From the NCBI GenBank assembly GCA_964560565.1, contig CAZLMF010000073.1:1-7905 (forward strand): 7,905 bases of DNA. The letters are read 5' to 3'. This document shows positions 1-5,325 of this stretch, piece by piece. The translations under genes were made by a program, and so were the position numbers. The notes under the pieces were generated by a model, which saw only the letters and a program-made list of their open reading frames with translations, searched no databases and was not told the DNA's origin. Source of the stretch: CAZLMF01 sp964560565 (GTDB lineage Bacteria > Bacillota > Clostridia > Oscillospirales > Ruminococcaceae). How positions within the stretch are numbered: position 1 is the stretch's first letter; each line of letters opens with the position of its first letter.

Positions 1-522
1 GGTTGCAGGCTCTAGAATTTTGTCCTTGTCAACAACTCCTGTGCAATAGCCTGCGACATCATATTCATCCTCAGGGTAAAATCCGGGCATTTCGGCAGTT
101 TCGCCGCCGATTAGGGCACAGCCTGCTTGCACACAGCCCTCTGCAATTCCGCTTACTATTTCTGCTACACGCTCAGGCACATTCTTGCCTAAAGCAATAT
201 AGTCAAGGAAGTAAAGTGGCTTTGCGCCACAGCAAACTATATCGTTTGCGCACATTGCAACGCAGTCAATTCCGATTGTGTCGTGCTTATCATTAAGAAA
301 AGCAAGCTTTAGCTTTGTCCCGACTCCGTCTGTGCCCGACACCAATACAGGCTTTGAAATGCCTGTGAGGTCAAGCTCGAACATTCCCCCAAAGCCTCCT
401 ATGCCCGATAATACTCCAGCAGTACGAGTGCGCTCAACATATTCACGCATTAGTGCAACTCCACGGTAGCCGGCCGTTACATCAACCCCTGCCGCTTTAT
501 AGCTTTCGCTGTAACTTTTCAT
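1..522 (-). CDS. purM: Phosphoribosylformylglycinamidine cyclo-ligase (AIR synthetase), N-terminal half, cut by window edge
   Basis: PurM closes formylglycinamidine ribonucleotide to aminoimidazole ribonucleotide with ATP, the fifth step of cytosolic purine synthesis. The frame is open from an ATG at 522 to the left edge, giving 174 codons, about half of the usual 340-350 residues. Visible family signatures are GTDGVGTKLKLA (residues 63-74), the NDIVCCGAKPLYFLDYIA stretch (93-110) and IGGETAEMPGFY (138-149), which line the ATP and substrate site of the PurM/PurL ATP-binding superfamily. The start is supported by an AAAGGGATGG ribosome binding site 5' of the ATG; the other nearby ATG at 530 is out of frame. 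It lies 41 bp downstream of purF on the same strand and should be co-transcribed. No disruption is seen in the visible part. Confidence 0.96.
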   Translation of the reverse strand, partial: MKSYSESYKAAGVDVTAGYRGVALMREYVERTRTAGVLSGIGGFGGMFELDLTGISKPVLVSGTDGVGTKLKLAFLNDKHDTIGIDCVAMCANDIVCCGAKPLYFLDYIALGKNVPERVAEIVSGIAEGCVQAGCALIGGETAEMPGFYPEDEYDVAGYCTGVVDKDKILEPAT

Positions 523-563
523 CTAACCATCCCTTTCGAAAAATAAAAATATTGAAACTCTTG

Positions 564-2030
564 CTACGGTTGAAGCTTTGCTTCAAATTTGTCCTTTGGT
601 GCTTCTTCAGGCACCTCAACAGGATAATTTCCCGTAAAGCAACCATCGCAAAAGCCGCATTTTGCGCCCTCTGCTATTCTATTTATGCTGTCTACGCTTA
701 AATAACCAAGACTATCCGCTCCAATATGCTCCTTGATTTCATCAGTTGTCATCTTGCAAGCGATTAGCTTGTCACGGCTGTCAATATCAGTGCCAAAATA
801 GCATGGGTTTACAAAAGGCGGAGAGGAAATTCTCATGTGAACTTCCTTTGCCCCTGCTTCACGCAGTAGGGACACAATTCTGCCGCAGGTAGTGCCTCTG
901 ACTATGCTGTCATCAATGAGAACTACTCGCTTGCCCTTTACATTTTCGCCTATTGTATTAAGCTTGATGCGTACCGAGCGCTCTCTTTGCCCCTGTGAGG
1001 GTTGGATAAATGTGCGCCCTACATAGCGGTTTTTAATAAAGCCTATTCCATATGGAATGCCCGATTGCTGTGCATATCCAAGCGCTGCATCAAGTCCGCT
1101 ATCGGGTACGCCGATTACAATATCTGCTTGAACAGGGTGCTCAAGAGCTAGATAATGCCCTGCTCTAATCCTTGCACGGTGAACGCTTGCGCCCTCTATT
1201 ACACTATCAGGTCGTGCAAAGTATACAAACTCAAATACGCAAAGGTTGCCCTTTTCTCCGCAGTGAGTTTCAATGGAACGCAGTCCGCTATCGTCAATTA
1301 CAAGTATTTCACCTGGGCGAATATCGCGCACAAACTCTGCCCCTATGCTGTCAAAGGCGCAGGATTCGCTTGCCACTGCATAGCCGCCCTCAAACTTGCC
1401 AAGGCATAAGGGGCGAAAGCCCTTTGGATCCCTTGCGGCGATAAGCTTTTGGGGCGACATTACCGCGATGGAATAAGCACCCTTTAGCTTGTACATAGCC
1501 TGTTCAACAGCATCCTCAATGGAATTTGTCACAAGCCTTTGCTCAGTTATAGCATAAGAAAGTACCTCTGTGTCATTTGTAGTATGGAAAATGCCACCCT
1601 TGAGCTCATACTCTGTGCGAAGTTCGTGAGCATTGCATATATTGCCATTGTGCGCTATTGCCATTGGGCCTTTTATATGACGTATGACTAGAGGCTGTGC
1701 GTTTGAAACATTTGAGGTGCCTGTAGTGGAGTATCGCACATGACCTACCGCAAATTTGCCATAGCCAAGCTTGTTAAGAGCATCACGAGTAAATATCTCG
1801 TTGACAAGCCCAAGCCCTCGATGTGAGCTAAACACACCTTGGTCGTTTACTACAATGCCACAGCTTTCTTGCCCACGGTGCTGAAGCGCATATAGCGCAT
1901 AATAGGTGTTTGTTGCAACGTCAGTTTGCTCCTTTGTGTAAATGCCAAAGACACCGCATTCCTCATGCAGCTTGTCAAAGGGGGAATCGTCCTGCTCATC
2001 TATAATTATAGATTTACTGTTGTCTAACAT
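564..2030 (-). CDS. purF: Amidophosphoribosyltransferase
   Basis: PurF makes 5-phosphoribosylamine from PRPP and glutamine, the first committed and normally feedback-inhibited step of purine synthesis. The 488-residue product is full length. An N-terminal Ntn-hydrolase glutaminase domain follows a propeptide: the catalytic Cys is residue 25 (ECGVFG), with HRGQES at 51-56 and AHNGN at 126-130. The C-terminal phosphoribosyltransferase domain has FIKNRYVGRTFI (331-342) and the PRPP loop VVLIDDSIVRGTT (369-381). Candidate 4Fe-4S ligands in the Bacillus subtilis-type enzyme are present: Cys264 before the YFARPDS motif, Cys410 in NPCYFG, and Cys461/Cys464 in CDGCFTGNYP, so this is the oxygen-sensitive cluster-containing type. 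The start has GAAGGAG 7 nt upstream and no in-frame ATG, GTG or TTG lies between it and Cys25. The 24-residue propeptide is longer than the 11 residues of B. subtilis. Confidence 0.98.
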   Translation of the reverse strand: MLDNSKSIIIDEQDDSPFDKLHEECGVFGIYTKEQTDVATNTYYALYALQHRGQESCGIVVNDQGVFSSHRGLGLVNEIFTRDALNKLGYGKFAVGHVRYSTTGTSNVSNAQPLVIRHIKGPMAIAHNGNICNAHELRTEYELKGGIFHTTNDTEVLSYAITEQRLVTNSIEDAVEQAMYKLKGAYSIAVMSPQKLIAARDPKGFRPLCLGKFEGGYAVASESCAFDSIGAEFVRDIRPGEILVIDDSGLRSIETHCGEKGNLCVFEFVYFARPDSVIEGASVHRARIRAGHYLALEHPVQADIVIGVPDSGLDAALGYAQQSGIPYGIGFIKNRYVGRTFIQPSQGQRERSVRIKLNTIGENVKGKRVVLIDDSIVRGTTCGRIVSLLREAGAKEVHMRISSPPFVNPCYFGTDIDSRDKLIACKMTTDEIKEHIGADSLGYLSVDSINRIAEGAKCGFCDGCFTGNYPVEVPEEAPKDKFEAKLQP

Positions 2031-2045
2031 ATTTGTGCTCCTTCA

Positions 2046-2097
2046 CTTCGCAAATGCCTGATTGATGAAGACCCATGTGCGAAGACATGAACCTTCA
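2046..2097 (-). promoter_or_regulatory. Structured purC-purF intercistronic RNA, possible pseudoknot next to the purF Shine-Dalgarno
   Basis: Read on the minus strand, positions 2097-2066 can form a 13-bp hairpin (TGAAGGTTCATGT against ACATGGGTCTTCA, including three G-U pairs) with a six-base loop CTTCGC. That loop is perfectly complementary to GCGAAG at 2051-2046, which lies two bases before the purF AAGGAG. Loop-to-downstream pairing of this kind is the geometry of an H-type pseudoknot and could limit ribosome access to purF. The pairing is visible in the sequence; the folding and any regulatory role are inference. It matches no riboswitch class I recognise and could instead be a processing site or a small dispersed repeat. 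Confidence 0.4.
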
Positions 2098-2110
2098 GGC
2101 GGAAATAAGA

Positions 2111-2821
2111 TTATTCACCCAGTAAGCGTTTGAGAATTTCCTGATAAGCTTCAACTTCTCCTCCAAGGTCACGCCTAAAGCGGTCCTTGTCGAGCTTTTC
2201 GCCTGTGATGCTATCCCAAAAGCGGCAGGTGTCGGGGGAAATCTCGTCTGCAAGTATGATTTCACCGCTATCAGTCTTGCCAAATTCAAGCTTAAAGTCG
2301 ATAAGCTCAATATTTAAATCCTTTAAATATGCGCCCAGCACTTCATTTACCTTAAATGAATATCCAGCAATAATGTCAAGCTCTTCTCTTGTTGCAAGCT
2401 CAAGGGCGAAAATGTGGTAATCGTTAATCATTGGGTCGCCAAGTGCATCGTCCTTATAGGAATACTCAAGTACTGTTTTCGCAAGCCTTGTACCCTCGGG
2501 CAAACCAAGGCGCTTTGAAAGTGAACCTGCGGCAATATTACGCACTATGACCTCAAGAGGGATAATTTTAACTTTCTTTACTATTGTTTCGCGGTCGGAG
2601 ATCTCCTCAACAAGATGAGTAGGAATGCCGTTTTTCTCAAGTAGCTTCATAAGATGGTTGGTAACACGATTGTTGATAACACCCTTGCCTTGAATTGTTC
2701 CCTTTTTCTCACCATTGAAAGCGGTTGCATCGTCTTTATAATCAACTATGAACAGCTGTGGATTATCAGTAGCATAAACCTTCTTAGCTTTCCCCTCATA
2801 AACTTGTGACAACTTTTGCAT
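2111..2821 (-). CDS. purC: Phosphoribosylaminoimidazole-succinocarboxamide synthase (SAICAR synthetase)
   Basis: PurC joins aspartate to carboxyaminoimidazole ribonucleotide using ATP, giving SAICAR in the cytosol. The 236-residue length matches bacterial PurC. Family features are the N-terminal YEGKAKKVY nucleotide-binding region (8-16), PLEVIVRNIAAGS (88-100), LIDFKLEFG (173-181) and ADEISPDTCRFWD (191-203), the last two being the classical SAICAR synthetase signatures. The chosen ATG has AAAGGAAG about 8 nt upstream; a second ATG five bases earlier is out of frame. It sits 38 bp after purE and 80 bp before purF. PurC uses the product of PurE, so their adjacency fits the pathway. No anomalies are seen. 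Confidence 0.98.
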   Translation of the reverse strand: MQKLSQVYEGKAKKVYATDNPQLFIVDYKDDATAFNGEKKGTIQGKGVINNRVTNHLMKLLEKNGIPTHLVEEISDRETIVKKVKIIPLEVIVRNIAAGSLSKRLGLPEGTRLAKTVLEYSYKDDALGDPMINDYHIFALELATREELDIIAGYSFKVNEVLGAYLKDLNIELIDFKLEFGKTDSGEIILADEISPDTCRFWDSITGEKLDKDRFRRDLGGEVEAYQEILKRLLGE

Positions 2822-2859
2822 TTCATTTTCTTCCTTTCTGCATATTGATTAAGATGATT

Positions 2860-3363
2860 TTATATTTCTTCTATTTTCTTTGCAAGTTGTGCGTCAACTT
2901 CAAGCAATGCGATTGACATTGCTTTTCTTGCATCTCTAAGCTTATTATATAGTTCAGGTGAGCTTGTTGCAAGGATTTGTATTGCAAGATATGCCGCATT
3001 CTCAGCCCCGTCAATTGCAACTGTCGCAACCGGCACGCCTTTGGGCATCTGCACAGTGGATAGCAGCGCATCAAGTCCGTCAAGGGTTGATGCCTTAACA
3101 GGCAAGCCGATAACCGGCAATGAAGTTTGTGCGGCAACTGCACCTGCTAGGTGTGCTGCCTTGCCTGCTGCACATATTATTGCACGAAAGCCTTTATCAT
3201 AAGCACTTGCTGCAAACTTAGCCACCTGTTCAGGACTTCTATGAGCTGACATGACATGAGCTTCAAAGGCGATGTCGTATTCCTTTAGTATTTTTAAGCA
3301 TTTGCTGACAACGGGTAGATCGCTATCGCTACCCATTAAAACTGCGATTTTGCTTGTATCCAT
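2860..3363 (-). CDS. purE: Class I-type N5-carboxyaminoimidazole ribonucleotide mutase / AIR carboxylase catalytic subunit
   Basis: PurE yields 4-carboxy-5-aminoimidazole ribonucleotide, the substrate of PurC. The 167-residue protein has the flavodoxin-like PurE fold signatures GSDSD (11-15), SAHRSPE (39-45, with the catalytic-type His41), AAGKAAHLAG (65-74) and MPKGVPVATVAI (106-117). The AHRSP and AAHLxG motifs are those of class I PurE, the N5-CAIR mutase, rather than class II direct AIR carboxylases, which carry an AGRSN-type loop. The usual class I partner PurK is not next to it: purC follows directly, as in many clostridia. The ATG is preceded by GGAGG with a 7-nt spacer. It is the first large gene of the operon and lies behind a leader with a small ORF and a hairpin. 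Confidence 0.97.
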   Translation of the reverse strand: MDTSKIAVLMGSDSDLPVVSKCLKILKEYDIAFEAHVMSAHRSPEQVAKFAASAYDKGFRAIICAAGKAAHLAGAVAAQTSLPVIGLPVKASTLDGLDALLSTVQMPKGVPVATVAIDGAENAAYLAIQILATSSPELYNKLRDARKAMSIALLEVDAQLAKKIEEI

Positions 3364-3388
3364 CCCTATTCCTCCATTTCTAAATATG

Positions 3389-3420
3389 AAAAGCTGTGAC
3401 TATCCGTAGCCACAGCTTTT
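3389..3420 (-). terminator. Terminator-like hairpin (possible attenuator) in the purE leader
   Basis: Arms AAAAGCTGTG and CACAGCTTTT form a perfect 10-bp stem at 3389-3398/3411-3420, with further pairing (CTA with TAG) after one mismatch and a short loop. On the minus strand it ends in four T, then CATATTT, 25 bases before the purE ATG and between the leader ORF stop and the purE ribosome binding site. Its position inside the operon leader suggests transcription attenuation. The T-run is short and belongs to the stem, so it may be only a stabilising or weakly terminating structure. Confidence 0.55.
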
Positions 3421-3523
3421 AGTTGCTATTATTTTGTAACTTAGCGTTTAGGTATGCGGCTGTCCCTCCATGTTCCAAACGAAACACATTGCTTATACTG
3501 TAACTGCACGTTAGGGATTGCAT
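3419..3523 (-). CDS. Putative 34-residue leader ORF upstream of purE
   Basis: A short ORF runs from an ATG at 3523 to a TAA at 3421-3419, which overlaps the first bases of the downstream hairpin. AAGGAG lies 9 nt before the ATG, and the predicted pur promoter start point lies about 34 nt upstream, so it is well placed for translation. An in-frame ATG at 3541 would give 40 residues but lacks a ribosome binding site. The peptide has mixed composition, two aromatic-rich stretches and a core FRLEHGGTAAYLNAKL; no signal peptide or membrane segment is visible and I do not recognise a family. It could be a leader peptide controlling the following hairpin, a true small protein, or a by-product of a conserved RNA or a repeat. 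It uses GGA, GGG and CTA codons more than neighbouring genes appear to, which slightly favours a non-coding constraint or foreign origin. Confidence 0.45.
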   Translation of the reverse strand: MQSLTCSYSISNVFRLEHGGTAAYLNAKLQNNSN

Positions 3524-3563
3524 TTCCTCACGCTCCTTCATAATTTATGAAAAAACCATTTAC

Positions 3564-3592
3564 ATTATACAATATTTTTACACAAAGGGCAA
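3564..3592 (-). promoter_or_regulatory. Sigma-A-type promoter of the pur operon
   Basis: On the minus strand, TTGCCC (3592-3587) and a perfect TATAAT (3569-3564) are separated by 17 bases. Initiation is expected near 3557, giving a leader of about 190 nt before purE. No PurBox (CCGAAC core) pair and no purine-riboswitch core was seen nearby, so regulation probably lies in the leader. It begins only 14 bases after the terminator of the preceding operon. Confidence 0.75.
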
Positions 3593-3606
3593 GCCATAAA
3601 AATCAT

Positions 3607-3636
3607 AAAAATGCAGGCAGTAAAGCCTGCATTTTT
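3607..3636 (-). terminator. Intrinsic terminator of the nfeD-SPFH operon
   Basis: A perfect 12-bp stem, AAAAATGCAGGC / GCCTGCATTTTT, with a six-base loop lies 13 bases after the SPFH gene stop. On the minus strand it ends in five T and then ATGATTTTTATGG, a classical Rho-independent terminator. It also isolates the pur promoter that starts just beyond it. Confidence 0.85.
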
Positions 3637-3649
3637 AGTCAATATGAAA

Positions 3650-4624
3650 TTACTCAGTAATATTTGTTTGGGCGATGTCTTTAATTGAGGTAACAAGCCC
3701 CGCAAGACCTTGAATGTTCGATGGAACGATAATCTTTGTAGCACGCCCATCGGCTGCCTTAGCAAATGCCTCAAGCCCCTTAATTGCGATTACACTTTCA
3801 CTTGGGTTGGCATTGTTAAGCAAAACAATACTCTTTGCAACAGCTTCTTGAACCATACGAATAGCCTCAGCCTCACCCTCAGCTTCGAGGATTTTCTGCT
3901 GCTTAACAGCCTCAGCCTTTAGGATTTCAGCTTCCCTGGCCGCTTGCGCTCTTAGGATTTCGGATTCCTTTTGTCCCTCTGCTTTTAGGATTGCGGACTG
4001 CTTTTCGCCCTCGGCAACAAGAACCTCGGACTTTTTGCGGCCTTCTGCCTGTAGAATGCTTTCACGGCGCTCACGCTCCGCCTTCATCTGCTTCTCAATA
4101 GAATCCTGTATTTCACGAGGAGGAAGAATGTTCTTTAGCTCAACACGGTTAATCTTAATGCCCCATTTATCGGTAGCAACATCAAGGATATTTGTGATTC
4201 TAGTGTTGATAACATCTCTTGAGGTAAGAGTTGAGTCAAGCTCAAGCTCGCCTATGATATTACGCAGTGTTGTTGCTGTCAGGTTCTCAATTGCAGACAG
4301 TGGACGCTCCACACCGTAAGCATAAAGCTTAGAGTCTGTCACTTGGAAAAACACTACTGTATCAATCTGCATGGTGACGTTGTCCTTAGTAATAACAGGC
4401 TGCGGCTTAAAGTCAGCTACCTGTTCCTTAATTGACACACGCTTTGCAATGTTGTCTAGGAAAGGTACTAGAAAGTGGATACCTGTGTTCCATGTTGTAA
4501 GGTAAGTACCAAGCCTTTGAACCACAAACTCCTGTGCCTGTGGAACAATCTTAATTCTTGAGATTAGGACGATTATAAATATAACTCCCACCACAAGTAA
4601 TGCATAAATGGCTGATTCTGGCAT
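3650..4624 (-). CDS. SPFH-domain (stomatin/prohibitin-like, QmcA-type) membrane protein
   Basis: The 324-residue protein has a single N-terminal transmembrane segment (about residues 5-21), a stomatin/SPFH domain (about 24-190, with motifs such as VPQAQEFVVQRLGTY, NVTMQIDTVVFFQV and ILPPREIQDSIEKQMKAERERR), a long charged helical region (180-262) and a C-terminal alanine/glycine-rich tail. Such proteins form membrane-bound ring or cage oligomers and organise microdomains or control membrane proteases. The length fits bacterial QmcA/stomatin orthologues. The start is marked by AAAGGAGG 7 nt upstream. It lies 34 bp after an NfeD-family gene on the same strand, the well-known SPFH/NfeD partnership, which supports a joint role in membrane quality control. 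It differs from FloA, which has a hairpin membrane anchor and EA repeats. The exact subfamily and client are unknown. Confidence 0.93.
   Translation of the reverse strand: MPESAIYALLVVGVIFIIVLISRIKIVPQAQEFVVQRLGTYLTTWNTGIHFLVPFLDNIAKRVSIKEQVADFKPQPVITKDNVTMQIDTVVFFQVTDSKLYAYGVERPLSAIENLTATTLRNIIGELELDSTLTSRDVINTRITNILDVATDKWGIKINRVELKNILPPREIQDSIEKQMKAERERRESILQAEGRKKSEVLVAEGEKQSAILKAEGQKESEILRAQAAREAEILKAEAVKQQKILEAEGEAEAIRMVQEAVAKSIVLLNNANPSESVIAIKGLEAFAKAADGRATKIIVPSNIQGLAGLVTSIKDIAQTNITE
3857..4054 (-). repeat. Six tandem 11-residue (hendecad) repeats within the SPFH protein
   Basis: Residues 191-256 divide without gaps into six units of 11: LQAEGRKKSEV, LVAEGEKQSAI, LKAEGQKESEI, LRAQAAREAEI, LKAEAVKQQKI and LEAEGEAEAIR. 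Hydrophobic residues recur at unit positions 1 and 11 and Ala at 3. An 11-residue period implies a coiled coil of low or right-handed twist, consistent with the wall-forming helices of SPFH cages. The period is seen directly; the structure is inference. Confidence 0.85.
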
Positions 4625-4658
4625 TGTGTTTCCTCCTTTAATATGTAAATCTTATTCG

Positions 4659-5087
4659 TTATTGTGCTTTTGTCACAATAAGCTTTACGCCTTCAATTCG
4701 CTCAACTATAACTGTGCTTCCGCTTTCAATAACTGTGCTGTCAGCGGATCTCGCTGTCCATTCAAGTCCGTCAATTGCAACCTTACCCTCGGCATTTTCA
4801 TTATCTATTTTGTGTAAAACAACGCCCTTGCCTCCGATGTTACGGTCAGCATTTGTAGGGATTACAGGCATACCCAAAAGTTTTTTTGCAAGCGGGCGTG
4901 TTGCTATAAGTAATATTAATGTAAGCACGACAAATACAACGCATTGTATCCAAAACTCTGCGCCAAATAGTGCCACAAAGAATGTCACCAAACTTGATGC
5001 TGCAAGCCAAATTGCAACTAGCTGAACAGTGGAAAGCTCCAGCCCAATCATTAGAACTAGAACTGCAATCCAAAGAACTAAATCCAT
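4659..5087 (-). CDS. Short NfeD-family membrane protein
   Basis: The 142-residue protein has three hydrophobic segments (about residues 4-18, 20-41 and 46-63), a basic linker (RPLAKK) and a C-terminal domain (about 79-142) whose GKGVV and GKVAIDGLEWTARS motifs match the OB-fold domain of NfeD proteins. It lacks the N-terminal ClpP-like protease domain of long NfeD, so it is the short form. NfeD OB domains are thought to act with SPFH proteins, and the downstream gene is one, only 34 bp away; both should share the promoter at 5136-5164. The start ATG at 5087 has AAGGGGG about 7 nt upstream, a weaker site than its partner's. An overlapping ATG at 5094 opens a different frame with no NfeD similarity. 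Confidence 0.9.
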   Translation of the reverse strand: MDLVLWIAVLVLMIGLELSTVQLVAIWLAASSLVTFFVALFGAEFWIQCVVFVVLTLILLIATRPLAKKLLGMPVIPTNADRNIGGKGVVLHKIDNENAEGKVAIDGLEWTARSADSTVIESGSTVIVERIEGVKLIVTKAQ

Positions 5088-5135
5088 TAGCCATCCCCCT
5101 TATATTACTTTTTTAGTTTAATAAACACTATATTT

Positions 5136-5164
5136 AGTATAACACGGTTTAATTATTTTAGCAA
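5136..5164 (-). promoter_or_regulatory. Predicted extended -10 promoter of the nfeD-SPFH operon
   Basis: On the minus strand, TTGCTA (5164-5159), a 17-base spacer and TATACT (5141-5136) are preceded by TGT, an extended -10 element. The start would fall near 5129, about 40 nt before the nfeD ATG. It is divergent from the ychF promoter, the two cores being about 25 bp apart. Confidence 0.6.
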
Positions 5165-5189
5165 TACAAAAATGCACCTCTTATTGCAA

Positions 5190-5219
5190 TTGACATATTG
5201 CGGTCTTATGTGATAAAAT
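5190..5219 (+). promoter_or_regulatory. Predicted promoter upstream of ychF
   Basis: A perfect TTGACA (5190-5195) is followed after 18 bases by TAAAAT (5214-5219), five of six matches to the consensus -10. Initiation is expected near 5226, giving a leader of about 100 nt before the ychF ATG. A compact terminator hairpin follows almost at once. Confidence 0.7.
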
Positions 5220-5232
5220 AAGCGATGGCTAT

Positions 5233-5254
5233 GTCGGCATTGCCGACTTTTTTT
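5233..5254 (+). terminator. Compact intrinsic terminator, possible attenuator in the ychF leader
   Basis: GTCGGC and GCCGAC form a six-bp GC-rich stem with a three-base loop (5233-5247), followed by an uninterrupted run of seven T (5248-5254). The nearest upstream gene is on the other strand, so there is no plus-strand gene for it to end. It lies between the promoter at 5190-5219 and ychF and would stop transcripts at about 28 nt unless bypassed. Confidence 0.7.
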
Positions 5255-5325
5255 AACGTTTACGCTGTATAGCAGTATATTTGCATATTATTTGTTCTTC
5301 TGTGAAGGTGAAAGGAAATTCTTTT

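Noticed and set aside
3..701. Plus-strand ORFs opposite purM and purF
   Set aside because: They are antisense shadows of well-supported genes, with no ribosome binding sites or recognisable domains.
2014..2088. 24-residue ORF overlapping the purF start
   Set aside because: Its GAAGG lies only about 3 nt from the ATG, the peptide resembles nothing known, and RNA structure explains the segment better.
3538..3550. Palindrome TCATAATTTATGA just downstream of the predicted pur start, as an operator
   Set aside because: Six-base AT-rich arms are common by chance in AT-rich DNA and match no operator I know.
3364..3557. Purine (guanine/adenine) riboswitch before purE
   Set aside because: The conserved junction and loop sequences of that class are not found on the minus strand, despite the suggestive location.
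5161..5202. Repeated GCAAT/ATTGC words between the divergent promoters
   Set aside because: The words are only five bases, irregularly spaced, and not enough to claim a binding site.
5281..5325. TTG start giving ychF 15 extra N-terminal residues
   Set aside because: The ATG at 5326 has AAAGGA at good spacing and begins with the conserved MKLGMVGLPNVGK; the extension is not typical of the family.
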